A stretch of DNA of 64,000 nt from Sorex araneus (GCF_027595985.1 NC_073313.1:110974552-111038551); one strand, 5' to 3'; positions 37,175 to 52,620 are shown, counted from the first letter of the stretch. Made by a program: numbers and translations. The notes: generated by a model from the sequence alone, not told the origin.

Positions 37175-38344
37175 AAAATTAATTTTTTCATCCAGTAACT
37201 TTAATCACTATTATTAAATTTTTATTAAATATTCAGGTACTGTGATTTACCCAATTACTCATAGTTGATTTTAAAAACTATTTTTTAAATAATGGGTATA
37301 TACGAACAATATTTCTGAGGCTCTCCAAACTACCCATTCCTCTCAGCTGTTTGCAAGGAAATAAATTAACACTTATCAAACTCCTCTACTCACTGATACA
37401 TGATGAAACATTTTGGAAAGAAGTCTGGGTTTTCTTTTAGGTTTATCATAAATAATAAAATGCATTCTGTCTATGAAGTAACTTCCTATTCTATCTTAAA
37501 CGTGTGTGTCAGACTTAACAAGGTTGATAGAGGACAGAATAATAAATTTGGAAATATTTATGAAAGCTTAAAAAGTACATTTGGCATGTAGGAAAGGATA
37601 GGTCGAACACAAGATTATTAGTGCAATAAAATTGATGGATATATATCATTATACAGCTGTCTAGACCAAGAGAATGCCACACTAAAAATAAACCCAAATA
37701 TGAACTGTGAGCTCTGAAGTGACTATAATGTGTCAGTACAGACTCATCAATTTTAAGAAATAGCCTTATCTGGTAGAGGGGGAGAGCTGCTGAAACTGGA
37801 AAAGTCTATGCATTTGTGAGGGTAGAGAAATCTTAATGCACCTTGCCTTACATTTTGCTGTGAACCTAAAACTGCTTGAAAAATAAACTCCATAAATAAT
37901 AAAAAATATAAACAGAAGGCTATGGATTTTGACATAAGACAATTAATACCAGCTGCATGAACCCCAACATAGCCACATAATCCATGGCTAAAGGTCTTTG
38001 AAATTAAAACAAGGCATTCCGTTCAGTGCCACAAAGGATATCCTTTATTGTGTCTGATTTTCTTCTTTCATTCTATTGTCCACAATTCCAAACACTGACT
38101 GTGTCAATAATGTCACAATTAAAACATAATTCCTTTTTGCTCCTCTTTGCAAAACTAGTAAATTGCTCCATGACCCTTCAGTGATTTCCATTTGATTCAG
38201 TTGAGCCTTACTCTGGAGTCCCTTCTCTAAGGCAAAGTTCCCTCTCAAGTAATTTGGTAACACTACCCTCGTATTAGTAAGCTGCCTCTGACCACTGCCA
38301 AGAGACTGTGGTTCACTGGTGGATATTAAAAACTGAAGTGTATA

Positions 38345-38512
38345 GGCCCAGAGAGACAGTACAAGAGGTAAGGTACTTGCCTTGCATGTATTTAACCTCA
38401 TCTGGAATCCCGGGCACAACCTATGGTACCTCAAGTAATGTCAGGGGTCACACCTGAGTGCAGAGCCAGGAATAGCCTCTGAGCTCCACTGGGCATGACC
38501 CCAAAACAAAAA
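38345..38512 (+). mobile_element. SOR-type SINE (body A)
   Basis: GGCCCAGAGAGACAGTACAA head, TACTTGCCTTGCATGTATTT, ACCTGAGTGCAGAGCCAGGA, ending GACCCCAAAACAAAA. Confidence 0.85.
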
Positions 38513-40761
38513 TAACACTAAAGAGTAGAAAATCAGCTCTAGAAACTTGCTACTAAGGAAACAGAACTCCTGATACAAAGATTCAGGAAATAGAGAAAAT
38601 AAACAATCTGGAAATTTCAAAAGTCCCAATCATAGGAAAAATGAAAAAACTGAGCTCTGCTTCTATTTGGAGTAGGAACATAATTATACTCGGCAGAGTA
38701 ACACTTTACAGAAAGCACATTTTAACAAATATGGGAAATGTTATTGCAAATGAAATGCTCTTCAAGTAAATTCAGAAAATTCTTCAAACACAATAGAAAA
38801 TGGTGGATATGTATTTCATCTAAACTTCTATCAGTACTACAAAGCCATGATTCATATCCTGAGATCCTTCATCCACATTTTAAATCCATTATAATCACTG
38901 TACTCACTTTGCCTATATCAACAAAATCTCATCTTTGAAGATTGTATTTTGTATTGGACTTATAAATGTCTAAGCCTAGGTCATCTGCTTCTAATATTAT
39001 GAAAGGGGTAGACAACTTTTGATATTGTGTGTGTCAGCAGAAAATCAGAAATCTCTAAAAAGATAAATGAGTAGCAAGGAACCTGACAATAAGAGAAAAT
39101 ATGAGACTTGAGGAACGATGGTAGAACTGAAGTGAAACAATATGAATTTAATCTTGGAGATTTGAGTAGAGTGGCAAGAGGATTCTGGAAAATTTATTGC
39201 CACCATCACAACAATCGCTAAATCATCAGTAGCCACTGCAGTTCATTAAAGGCTAACATTTAGGCCCCTATTTTCCTGAATCTCTAGCTGTTATTTTAGG
39301 CTAAAGCCAAAGAGTAAGACTCACTGACTTTGCCCCTTTCCTGTGTATTCTGCTTAGTACATAGCCCACCCGCAGCATCTTACCTCTTTGATCTTGCCAG
39401 AGACTTTTTCCCACCATCCATGAAACAATTACCCAAGCAGTGGCTCAGCTCTGGATCACCATAAGACAGCAGCCAGCCAGAAGCCTGGGCAGCCTTGAAC
39501 CTTGTGAATAGATGTGCCAGACATCTGTCAAAATTCTCCAGTGAGGTCAAATTAGTGGGGGTAGGGGGAGTTTTCTTTGAATGGGAGAATACCATGGTTG
39601 CTGTAGAACACAGAGTTCTTTTGACTTGGAGTTTAATGAGCCTTCCCTTCAATAGGACCTACGTGTGCTGAAAGATAAGGGCAAATATGGAAAGACACCA
39701 TTTACCTTGGCTGACTGCCTTCTGCATAGGCTGCAGATTGGTAGAAAGATCTAGATGACAGTGATTCAACAAGATAACAACATGACTGCTTGTCACTGAG
39801 AGTGCCATATCCTACTCAGAAAGATAATCCTCTGGATATTAACAGAGCAGGGACCAGGAGAGAATATGTGCTTAACTTCGAAGAAGAATGAAGTTATGAT
39901 TGACTGCAGAAGAAGAAAGTTCTCCATAAGCCTGAGCACCGTTTCTGCATAAAGTTTAAAGTAGAAAGTCTTGGACAAGAGACTTAACAGTATTAGGAAA
40001 GTGAACTGGAATTCAGAAAAAAAAAATCAAGTAATTAGTGGAAAGAAAGATACACGTGTAAGAGGCTTCAGACCACTAAAGTAAAATAATCTCTTCATGA
40101 ACATCTATCTTGATGCAATGTGAGATAGTTCTTGAGTTACTGTGTACTTATCATGTCCAACAGATAAAGAGACACATAGTCAATTCATGAATACCTTTTG
40201 GCTTAGAAATGATCACTAGTTTTGTGAAGGAATTACAGAGAAGACTGATTCCTTGCTTGATTAGCAACACAGCTATCTATTCACCTTACATAACTTCCTA
40301 ATGTTCTATACTTTATTTTTTACCAAGAAAGACAAGACATAAATAAGGGTTGGTCACAACAGAAAGATCAATTTCAATTCCTCATCCCTATCTATAATAT
40401 GGGGAAAGAGTATTTTGATTTGAATGTTACATTAGCAATAGGAAAAGCATCACCCTAAAGCAAATCCAGCTATTGCAGGTTAAACAATAATGAAAACAAG
40501 AATCAGTTTATTTTTTCTGAGACATGGTATTAAGCCCCTGTATATACTAGATGTGATCTGCTTGAGATGCTGGAAGACATTATCCAGCTTCTGAGATTCT
40601 ATTTGCTCTTCCCCTTTCAAATGTTCTACATCTTTTTAGCAACAACCAAGTATTTCCCAAATATTTGACTCCATACAAAGGTATAAATAGGATCAGGACT
40701 AAAATAATGAGTAATAACTTATGAGTTCATCTGAGAACTGACCACTATATACCACTATTCC

Positions 40762-40843
40762 AAGGCCAAGGTGTGTCTTGCCTTGCATGTGTAAAACCCT
40801 AAGTTAAACCCCTGGCAACACATGTACCCCCGCCCCAAAACCC
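40762..40843 (+). mobile_element. SOR-type SINE fragment
   Basis: GTCTTGCCTTGCATGTGTAA and TTAAACCCCTGGCAACACAT. The body is lost. Confidence 0.6.
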
Positions 40844-41305
40844 AGTTCAACATCTAGAACTTCTTCAAATTATTGATAATAGTTTGGATCAAAGTCCTGG
40901 GATAGTTATTAGTTTTGGATGTAGTTGGAAATAGTTCATAGTTGTGAGCAGATGCCTGGAAAAATGCTAAAAATCTCTGGAACAAATGTCCAGAAAAGTC
41001 TTAGAAGTCTGCAGTCAGGAGCTGGAAACTTCTAAGTGAAGGTTAACTGGGTAGAAACTCCTATCATTATCCTCACTATACTTGCATATTCCTTTATTAT
41101 TAATAACTGGTTACCATTTAAACCTTAAAGACTACACCCAATGTGGATGCAGTCTTCATCCCAACCTAAAGTGACAGGCTTCCTGGTGAAACCGTGAGGC
41201 TGTATATGCGTCTCAGTCTCAAAGCAGTCTGACAAAGCATCCCATTATCTGCTGGAAAACAAAAGGGACTAATGAGTAAGTAATTTTTAATTAAGATAAG
41301 CTGAG

Positions 41306-41465
41306 CTGGACTAGAAAGATAGTACAGGGGTTAAGACACTTGTCTTACATCCCAGTGACCTTGTTTTGAATCCCTGGCACCAGGAGTGACCCCTGAACAC
41401 AGATCCAGGAGTGAGTCTTAAGTACACCCAGGTGTGGTCCAAAAACACAAAAAAAATAAAAGAAA
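41306..41465 (+). mobile_element. SOR-type SINE (body A)
   Basis: GCTGGACTAGAAAGATAGTA head, GACCCCTGAACACAGATCCA body, GGTGTGGTCC end, A-rich tail. Confidence 0.85.
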
Positions 41466-41614
41466 AGAAAAAGAAAATATGCTGCACTTACTGAAATCTT
41501 ACTGCGCTTACTTAAATCTGAACATTTGCCCACACTTCTTTTTGGGAGTTAAACCAAAGGATGATTAAGACAGGGAGATAAGCAGCATAAGCAGCAGGAT
41601 CAAGGGAATGAAGA

Positions 41615-41695
41615 GTCATGAGGTTCCACTTTGAATCCTGGCTCTATCCAAGAATTACCATGTGACCACCACCAAGCTACTTCTCAGCAAGGTCT
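41615..41695 (+). repeat. MIR fragment
   Basis: TTTGAATCCTGGCTCTATCC, then ACCATGTGACCACC, follow the MIR core. Confidence 0.55.
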
Positions 41696-42224
41696 CCTGC
41701 TCTGAAAGAATGCAGTCTTTTCCCTCATGCTTCAGCACCCTGTGATTCATGTACAAAAGGAGGAAGAGAACACATAAGGTATCACCAAAGGCTAATGGGA
41801 GTTCTAAGATCCTTAGACTGGACACCAGGTAAATACCAGTATTTCTCATTTTCATTAAAGCAACTTAGTATTATTTCTTATACTCAGAACCAATAAAGGA
41901 CAGTAACATGATTTTACTGAGCCCGTGTTTTCACAATTAAATCAAGTTGAGGACATCATAGACTAGATGGCATTTGCCTGGTGGAAAAGTATCAACTCAA
42001 AACCCAATTCCAACAAGCATCTTAATACTCCCCCCCCAGATAATCATCTGGTGGGGTAAGAAAAGACAGATGGGAAGTAACAGGTAGGGATCAAGTGCCT
42101 CGAGATCATCAGTGGTGAAGAATTGTCATATAGGTATATACATGTGGAATATGTATATATGTATACATATAAACTACAGAGCCACCTACAAGCATGAAAT
42201 CTGAACTGCAACAACTAAACTTGA

Positions 42225-42370
42225 AAATGTGTCTGCCAAGGAAGGAGACTGGGGTTAGAAGCAGACCTGGGGACGTTGGTAGGGGAAAGTCAACATTGGT
42301 GATGTGATTGGTATCCCTGAAATTCAACTATGAATAACTCTGTAAAGCACGATGCCTTAATGATATAAAA
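42225..42370 (+). mobile_element. Old L1 3' end
   Basis: GAAATTCAACTATGAATAAC, CTCTGTAAAGCACGATGCCT and an A-rich end match an older L1 3' terminus, related to 55000-55250. Confidence 0.6.
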
Positions 42371-43130
42371 AAATCATAGGATCATCCCTAAGTTCGGAGA
42401 TCTTTAGGAACTAGAAGCATTCTTATTAGAGGAAACAGGCGGTAACAATAGGGGAGCATATTGCCTACACATGTTGAGTTAGTCACTAAATAATCTTTTG
42501 GCCTAACACTTATGAAATTTTCAATTCATTATAATGAAAGGTGATTTTTTTATGTAAAGATAATTCAAATTTAGAATAGATAAGTCAGTGAGATGAAAGA
42601 TTCTCTTGCTAACATATTTCAGCATCAGTGTTTGCTAGAATACACCCATCTCATGAAGTCCAAAACATCTAAGAATTAGTAGTATTCCAGTACAATGACA
42701 ATAGACATACAAAATTAATCACAGGCCAGAAGCAAAGTTCCTTATATTTTACATGTGCATAGTTTACTGTTGCAACTAAGAAACAACTGTAGCAAAACTA
42801 ATCAGGTACATATCATATGTTTAGAAGTTTGAGGGGCTTACACACAAATAAGTGAAAACTTCACCATTTGTCCAAGGAAAGCTCTATTCTTATACACAAA
42901 TCAGTGACAACTTTACCACATCATGTACCTACATTCCCAAACCTCAACACTAATCAAGGTGATAGCTCTGACCTGTGATAAATGATAAAACTGCCTGAAG
43001 TTCCATACTATTATAGATTCCCCAAAACCATCTCTGTTCAAAAGCAAATCTGCATATTAAACTCATAAAACAGAGGTACAGTCAACAGATTAATTTTTTA
43101 TTTAATTTAGAAAGGGATCACTAAGAATAA

Positions 43131-43307
43131 AGGGGCTGAAGCAATTGTACAGCAGGTAGGGCGTTTGCTTTGCACATGGTCAACCCAGCTTTGATCCCTG
43201 TTATCCCACATGGTCCTCTGAGCACCACCAGGAGTAATTCCTGAGTACAGAGTCAGGAGTAACCCCTGAGCATCACCAGTGTGACCCCAAAACACAAAAA
43301 ATAGAAT
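43131..43307 (+). mobile_element. SOR-type SINE (body A)
   Basis: GGGGCTGAAGCAATTGTACA, GGTAGGGCGTTTGCTTTGCA, CCAGGAGTAATTCCTGAGTA, GTGTGACCCCAAAAC. Nearly full length. Confidence 0.9.
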
Positions 43308-43509
43308 GAAGAAACAGGGAATATCTTGAATTAACACCACTGGAGTACTATATATGACAATATATGGAATCATTTTCTGATAATTCCAAAATGAAACTTC
43401 AAAACTATGTAAAGGCAGGAAATATTTACATATATGATATATATGATCATATATATATATAAAACTCATATTGTATGGGTCATATAGTGAGATAGAAATT
43501 GATATAGAT

Positions 43510-44130
43510 ATTTTGCTCTCGTGGTGGCAAGCTACTCCCATAGCGCCTGCAAGCACTGTTTCATGTCCTCGAGCTTGGCGGAACCTCCTGCCCCCGTGCC
43601 AGGCTGTCTTCACCAGGGCCCCCTAGGAGAGGGACAGGTTGAGTTTCCTTCCTTCCCCCAAGCAGAGCCCTGGCAGTCAAAAGCCTTCAGAACCCAGCCA
43701 CAGCCATGCTCAAGGCCACTCTCCACACACTCGGACAAGCCTCATGCATGAAGGAACTGACAGAGGAACCCAGGTATGCGGAACTCATGGCTGAGATCTC
43801 CAAGCCTGCTCAGATCGGGACTGGACTTCCTCCACTCAGATCCCCCGTTTTCTAGTATCTTGGCAGTCACACCAACAAACTGCCCCCAGAACCATGTAAT
43901 CTCATCAATGGCCATGATCCAGAGACTATAAAACAAAGCACCCCGAAGAGAGTGATGCAGAATCTCACACAGCAGAGCCTGGCAAGCTACCCGTGGGGTA
44001 TTCGATATGCCAAAAACAGTAACAATAATGGGCCTCATTCCCTTGGCCCTAAACACGACAGGGACAAATGAGACCTTACTGGTGCTTGCTCAAGAAAATC
44101 GATGAGCAATGGGACAACAGTGACACAGTG
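43510..44130 (+). mobile_element. Composite element: unclassified repeat (copy 2) running into the RTE-type tail
   Basis: 43586-43740 resembles 24447-24600. From 43965 it becomes body B (AGCAGAGCCTGGCAAGCTAC, GTATTCGATATGCC). An extra block about 60 bases long follows (ATGGGCCTCATTCCCTTGGC, GACAGGGACAAATGAG), absent from short SINE copies. It ends CTTACTGGTGCTTGC, AAAATCGATGAGCAATGGG and a GACAGTGACACAGTG tail. No tRNA head is present. Confidence 0.65.
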
Positions 44131-44430
44131 ATAGATATTTTAATAGATATATAAGCTTAGGTATGGCAGGGCACTAGGTACATAGGAGAACTAAGTGGAA
44201 GAGATGCTTAGCATATTATGTGAATGAGCAAAAGAGAAATTTTTCCTGGACTCTGGTAGCTGGAACTAAAGGAAGAAACTTTCAGAGAACAAATAGTCCA
44301 CTCAAATCAACATGGGTGTAAGCAGTATATGGTTCCTTCCTGTTGGAGGATTGTGCAGCTGTCAGTCAAATCACCAAAGCTGAGAGCCCCAAGTGCACTT
44401 GATTTCCAAGCTCTCCCACCCTCAGTTTTA

Positions 44431-44667
<237 letters not shown>

Positions 44668-45180
44668 TTAATGATAATACCCTTTACTAAACACTCCAGT
44701 GTTGGATCACAAGACTAAACCAAGAGAGCCAAGGTCTAGATTCAATCCCTGGCTCCTTGGTTCTACCACTTTCTTGCCATTTAAATTTAGAAGTCATGAC
44801 TGCTGTAAAGAAGCCATAAGAAATTAGATGCACAACATGTTATGAGAATCGTTACGCAAAGAACACACACCCATACCAGAACAGCAGGTAGGTTGGTCCT
44901 TCAATTTAACTGCTCCAAACAACCCTGTATGGCAAAAGGCAATTGCAAGAAAGAGAACAAGCAACAGATATGTATAGCATATGCAGGCCCTGAATTTATT
45001 CAGTCTACTCCACTGCACAACGCTCACCTTCAAATCTCTGGTATAGCACTGGTGGCTACCAAGAACTGCCAGTGTGGTTATGGTACCCATCTCTCCAAGC
45101 ACCAACCCTGTGTCACATATTACTGAATTGGAGTATCCTAAGAATTGACTTCCCAAACCCTTCCCTAACACTGTTGGATA

Positions 45181-45405
45181 ATGAGAGAAAAGGGGCAAAA
45201 GGGAGAGAGAGAGAGAGAGTGGGAAAGGGAGAGGAAGAGGGAGAGGGAAGGAGAGGTGCCTGCCATGGAGGCAGGGTGGGGGAGGACTTGGGGGGTGTGG
45301 GAGGAAAACTGGGGACATTGGTGCTGGGAAGTTACACTGGTGGAGGGATGGATGTTGCAACATTGTATGACTGAAACCCACGATGATTCAATTTAAAAAA
45401 TTTTA
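45181..45405 (+). mobile_element. L1 3' UTR remnant with GA-rich tract
   Basis: GAGAGAGAGAGAG then the G-rich region GGAGGCAGGGTGGGGGAGGA, ACACTGGTGGAGGGATGGAT, CAACATTGTATGACTGAAAC: the same order as the L1 at 471-1180. Confidence 0.75.
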
Positions 45406-45639
45406 ATAGAGTATGTGGTAAAACTGGAACTCATTCTCTGCCTCTATACTCCCTCTGCAGGGAAGGTAGGGTATAGGAAGAGTACTGGAAAGAGTAGGAT
45501 GGTGTATCAGGAATACATCAGGATCAAAGCAATAGAGGAAGCCAATTTACTTGCAAAATATCTACTTTAGAATTGCCTTTTCTGATGGCTGATCAAAGTT
45601 AAGCATACTCAGAGTTTAAAAATTTTAAATAAATTTTAA

Positions 45640-45735
45640 GGCAATCTAAGGTGAGGCTGTAACTTAGTGATAAAGCACATGCATCTTATGTGTGAGAACC
45701 TAGGTTCAAATCCTGCACCACACAAAACAAGTTAA
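45640..45735 (+). mobile_element. Old tRNA-derived SINE
   Basis: GGCTGTAACTTAGTGATAAA (A-box-like) and CCTAGGTTCAAATCCTGCAC (B-box-like). Confidence 0.6.
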
Positions 45736-46999
45736 TCTTTTATATTTGTGTGCTTATATGCACACGCATACACACAGACACATGGGTGCTAATAGCATCT
45801 GTATCTTGTGTTTAGGAAGGAAGAGCTAAGTGAACAAATAATGGTCTCTTGGATTTTATAGATAGCTCAGCTAAACAGTACTTATATAGTAAGCACTCAA
45901 TATACATCTATTAGAAAGGCAGAGGAAGAAAACTTAAAAGTTTAAGTCTGTTACCAACTTTACAATTTTTAACAGTGGAGTAATGGTACCAAAAGTTAGC
46001 ATTTTGAGTGAGTTAACACAGGCTTTATACTGGTACACAGGTTTTACACTGTTAACACACAGGTTTTCATACACACCTCTATACTATTCTTACCTCAGTC
46101 TGCCCTCTTATAATGGCTCTACCTTGTTCCATTTCTTAGCTGCTGAAAGACTGAATAGTTCAACTAAAGTTATTATCACTAAATAAAAATGAGATAATTC
46201 TCATTAATGTTCACTTAAGGATTCCATTTCTTAGTCTTAGCCTTAGGTGTGAATGTTTATTTGAAGGACTCCTGAAGAAGTCAGTCTAATTAGTTTACTT
46301 GTTATCCAATTCAAAAGCAAAGACATACAATAAAAAGCAAATATATAAAGCATCAGGGTTTATTTATTAAGGAAACAAACTGTAGGGTAAATAAAAGAAT
46401 GGTACAGTGTATGGTGAAGGGCACAGTGTATCCAGGTCTGCAAAATAAAAATTTTAGGTGAAAACTGCTCATAATAGGACTCTCACACTTTTATGAGCTT
46501 TACCTTCAAGAACTCAACCTGGTTCTCAAAGTAACTATCAGGGGGAAATTGTCCCTTGTGTTTCTGACAGGAGGAAAATAAACTATTTTTTAACATGTTA
46601 ATGCCTACGTTGCAATTTGTATTGATTAAACCACCTGGAATGTGAGCCACCGGTGGTACACAGCAATGTCAACGTGTTCTAATCTACTAGAGAATTCTGT
46701 TCTTTTAAAAGTCTGTGCTCAACACAAACTACCTTAGCAGAACTTAACCTATTGGGGAGCGGTTTATCATACTCTATCTGACCTTGAGGCTGGGAAATGA
46801 AGAAATCTACTCTTCTGTATCAAAGAAAGGGTTAAAAAGAAAGCAAAACCCTGAAAAGTACTTGCAATGTTAATAGTCCAAGAGCATGGGATCATTAAAA
46901 GACAGAATTACTCATAGACCTACCTATGAGTATTTCACTTCCCCCCACACCTTGCCAAGACATTACTAAAGGCCCACCTACAGAAGTTCCTTTAAGACC

Positions 47000-47140
47000 A
47001 AGGATGTAGCTTAGTGGTAGAAAACTTGCCTTGTATACGTATGGCCCTGATTCCATTACATGTTCCGCTGGGTGCCACCAGATGTAACTCCCAAGCAATA
47101 AGCCACAAGCAGTTTCTGAGTATCATAAGATGTGGCCCCA
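47000..47140 (+). mobile_element. Diverged tRNA-derived/SOR-like SINE
   Basis: GGATGTAGCTTAGTGGTAGA, CCACCAGATGTAACTCC and GTGGCCCCAAAACAAA end. Confidence 0.65.
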
Positions 47141-47974
47141 AAACAAAGTTAGAAAACAGTGTAATTTCTTGTACCCTGTACAACGTGTCTGCTTTCCAAC
47201 AACAAGAAAATAATGTCAAAGCAAGCCAGAGGCCAAAAGCAGTTTGAAATGATACAGAATCAGACCCAAATATGAAAAGGAGGCTAGAAATAAAAGATTG
47301 GTAATTTCAAAAAACTTATTAATATAATGAGAGTTCTAATAGAAAAGGTAGATAACATGCAGGCACATATAGTCTAAGCAGAAATAGAAATCCAAAAAGG
47401 AAACAAAAAGAAATGCTAGAGATCGAAGGAGAGTTTGGTCAGATACCATTTAATCTCAGAATATATTTTTTGGATCAATTGTGGTAAAGTAATTACTTAA
47501 ATAAAACAAATACTATTAAGGCATGATAAAACACCAAAATAACTTACTATATACAGAGAATAATGATAGTCACCATTGTGATTAAAGAGATAAAATATAG
47601 ATTTCATAATATGCTTTTTGTTTGCTAATTGGTAAATTCTGTGTTTCAAATGAGGTTGACTGACCTGATGAATAGAATTAGTAATTTTGTGTTTCTGAAT
47701 AGAGATTGCAGTTGTTTAGTAGTTTCTAAATATATGAATGTACAAATTGTACCTATGACCACAATATGTGAAATTATGCTCCAGGCTTTTCTAGGTTCCT
47801 CCCCTTTTTACTACCACAGATCTCTCCCCAGAAACTACAATGAACCATTTTGATTGTCTTTTAGAGGTGGAATGCTCTTCCTCTAGAGACTCTGACACAT
47901 AATTCACAGGAGATATTTTGACAGATTTCCTTCCCCCTCTGACTTGACCTATTTTGGAAATAAACATACATTTA

Positions 47975-48200
47975 TTTGTTGAATACTTGCTGCCTATGAA
48001 TTGTTTTAAAGTACTTATAACTTAATCTTCATAACAATCATACAAGAAACCGTTATTCTGTTTTTTTCATTTTACGTGCAAAAAAATAAGAGAGTATGGT
48101 GGTTTGAAGATCTTACACAAGGTCCACACCTACTAAGTAAGTCATGGAGAACATACTTAAGACCAAGTTGAATTCAACTCTGTGTTGTGCCAGACTGCCT
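47975..48200 (-). repeat. MIR-family element
   Basis: TTAATCTTCATAACAATCAT, TTTTTCATTTTACGTGC and ATCTTACACAAGGTCCACAC on the plus strand are the reverse of a MIR core. Confidence 0.6.
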
Positions 48201-48403
48201 TCTTCTAGTGGGAATACGGCTTCCCTAAGCTATCAGGAGCATGGAGTACATTGCTCAGAGAGTGTTCTCTTAAGGGCTCAAAGGCTCCTGTCACATTCTC
48301 AACCATGCAGAGCCTTCCCATTGCCCAAAGACAAAGAAATAAAGGAGCCATATTCTTTCCTGTTAACTAGGTAGTATACTTTTCCCTTAATATGGTTGAA
48401 AAG

Positions 48404-48480
48404 ACTGAGCCAGGGATATAGCTCAGGGGTAGGGCACTTGTGCAGGATCTTGGTTCGATTCCCAGTATACCAAAACCACA
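48404..48480 (+). mobile_element. tRNA-derived SINE head
   Basis: GCCAGGGATATAGCTCAGGG, then GGTTCGATTCCCAGTATACC. Short and fairly well kept. Confidence 0.7.
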
Positions 48481-49829
48481 AGGTTTAAAAGAGCCATTTG
48501 GCAGTCTTCCACCCTGCCGATAATATAATTTGATCAACTAAATAACATTTTATAAGCTAGTCACAGAACTTCTGTGTTTGATCAACTAAATCACACTGTG
48601 TAAGCTAACAGCACATCTCCTAGGAGTTCAGATAGTGTCTGAAATACTATCTCTGTGCAGAAAGGAGAAGCATATCCGGGGCAAGAATCCCCGCATATTG
48701 TTTTATTTTGCTTTGCTTTGCTTTACCCTGGGAGAATGCCACCCTCTTTTTTGCTAGCGAACTAACTTCCCGGGTAACTGTGACCCAACAAAAGCAACTT
48801 CACAACAATTTATACTAGACACTGATGACACCAGAAAAACTACATTCCTTCTCCTAAGACACAGTGACAAAGGAACAGGAGGTTCAGAGAAACCAGGAAG
48901 AAAAAAGTCACAGTTCTGAAGCCACAGCACAACAGAGCAACCCAGGAAGGGAGGGGGAATATTCTAAGTGAAGATCAAACAAACTTGTAAAAGCTGACTG
49001 GTAGCTGCATGGAATGACTTGAAAGGGTCATGCGGAGGCTTAAGTTGGGACCTAACAAGTCCCCACCAAGTTCTACTCCAGCTGGGAGCCACTCTGTAGA
49101 AAGCTGGGGGTAGGCGATACAAACTGAGGGGTCTGCAGAAGCTAAGATAGTTCCATCTGCTCCCCACCCCTACCCACAATTCACTCTCCCTAGGAACACA
49201 GTCCACTGCGTCGTTTTTATTGCTACTTTTACTGTGGCTCTTGGAAAGAATGAGGCTTTGTCTACTGGGGTGGAGTCCATTAGGAATTGATAATGAAGAA
49301 GAATAATTTAAAGTCACAATTCTAGGAATATTTCAAGATAAAGGAACCGTGAAATTATGAACATACAGCTCTGTCCTCCCTCAAACTCTCCAACTCCATA
49401 ACCAGTCACTAGCTCATTCTGGAGCTGTGCTTCCAATCTAGCTATGCTTACAACCAGGTATAATGATATGATATAATGCAGTGTGTTTAGATAAGAGAGT
49501 TCTATGTGCAGGTTATATACTACAAACACTAACGTTCAGTCTTGCAAGTTAATCTCACCTTCACCAGAGCCAGTACACTAAGCCTTCAACAGTAAATCCC
49601 TTTAACACTGTATCAATAGGATCCCCCTTCAAAGTTAGGATTGCAAAGGGCTTCTCAGGTTTAATACAGAAAGGATCATACTTATTTGACTAGATGTCGC
49701 AAGATGCATTCTTGTACTGCACAGTAAAGAACAGTCTCCCAATTTTATGCCAGGAAAAAAAGAATCCCTAGATGACATGCATTCTACCTTGACTGAATTC
49801 TAAAAACTTAAACAAAAATGGATTACCTT

Positions 49830-51288
<1,459 letters not shown>

Positions 51289-51611
51289 TTAACCCATCTG
51301 GTCATGGGTCATGAGATTTAAGAATGCCTCAGGTTAAAAAAAAATCTTTCCTCTTAGAGAGCTGATAAGAGCAAATGAATTAAGTGCAGTTATAAATGCT
51401 TTTAGTATCTGAGCAAGAATTTTCTGATTTTTTAAAATATCAATAGTAACACATGCATCATGAGGTTAATGTTGCAGTGTTTCCCAAAAGAGCAATATTG
51501 AACCCTCCTGAGGTTTGGTGGGAGAGGGGTATGGAGTAACCCAGGGATGGGGGGTGGCTAGCAGCCCCAGATGCAAAAGAGAGCAGCTTTCTGATTATTC
51601 ACTTAAAGAGG

Positions 51612-51783
51612 CAAACCAGAGTGATAGTATAGCAAGCAGTAAGGGTGTTTGCTTGCATGTGACATGGCCAACAAAGGTTCAATCCCGACACTCCATATGA
51701 TTCCCCAAGCAGGGCAGATGTGATGCCTGAACGGAGCCATGAGTAAGCCCTGAGCACTGCCTGGTATAGCCCAAAACAAAAAC
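51612..51783 (+). mobile_element. SOR-type SINE (body A)
   Basis: CCAGAGTGATAGTATAGCAA head, AGGTTCAATCCCGACACTCC, AGTAAGCCCTGAGCACTGCC, TATAGCCCAAAAC. Confidence 0.85.
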
Positions 51784-52159
51784 AGGAAAAATGACAGCTG
51801 ACTAGGAGGTGATGTTGAGTGAATTTATATATATATATATAAATTCATATATGGGAAAGTAGGCTAGTTAAGTTTAGGAAGCTCTGCTCCAGAGCTTTCC
51901 ACAAATTTATTTCCACTTGCTTGAGAGTAAAACACTTTTCCTTCATTTTAGCAGAGAAGTCACAACTGCCTTCAAGAGAGGTTAGTTACAGAGACATGCC
52001 CTAAAATCCCCAAATCTCAGACTTTAGTCACATTTCAGTTGAATTTTTAAAACACATAACCAAGGGCCCAATATTTAGAAGAACTCTTTGTGGCAATATA
52101 AATATGACTAAGAATATTATTAATGCCCTCAAGAAGCTTTCAGTCTAACGAGAGAAAGA

Positions 52160-52318
52160 GACTGAAGAGATGGTACATGCAGGTGAGGTGCTTGTCTTGC
52201 ATGTATAAAGCAGCCCGGGTTCAATCCTCCACACCACCAACAGGAGTGATTCCTGAGCACAGCACCAGGAGTCAGCCCTGAGCACAGTTGGGAAAATCCC
52301 AAATACAAACAAACAAAA
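52160..52318 (+). mobile_element. SOR-type SINE (body A)
   Basis: GACTGAAGAGATGGTACATG, CCCGGGTTCAATCCTCCACA, GGAGTGATTCCTGAGCACAG. Confidence 0.85.
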
Positions 52319-52429
52319 AGAACATAAGGAAAGAGACACTATTAAGAAAAGGAGTAGTAGTGCCGAACATGCAGGGGAGAGGGAAATAACTTCAGGGAGG
52401 ACGTGGCATTTAGAGTCAAATCCTAAAAG

Positions 52430-52620
52430 CCTGGTCAGATTTCAATGAGCAGAGGTGAGTAGAAGGATATTCTATTCTGAGTGAGCAAATGCATTCCCAG
52501 AATGACCAGTAGTCTAGTTTGGCTGGACACTGGGATATGAGGAGGGAAGCCAGTGAGATCTGGCTACAAAGATAGATCATAAAAGGTCTTTCATGCCAGG
52601 CATTTGGACTTTATCCCATA
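52430..52620 (+). repeat. Ancient mammalian interspersed repeat, family not assigned
   Basis: AGTCTAGTTTGGCTGGACAC, GGGAAGCCAGTGAGATCTGG and GGCATTTGGACTTTATCCCA form a familiar old-repeat pattern. I cannot name the family with confidence. Confidence 0.5.

Noticed and set aside
44824..45381. 185-codon minus-strand frame
   Set aside because: It overlaps an L1 3' UTR remnant and a GA-rich tract, with no similarity to a known protein and no splice support.
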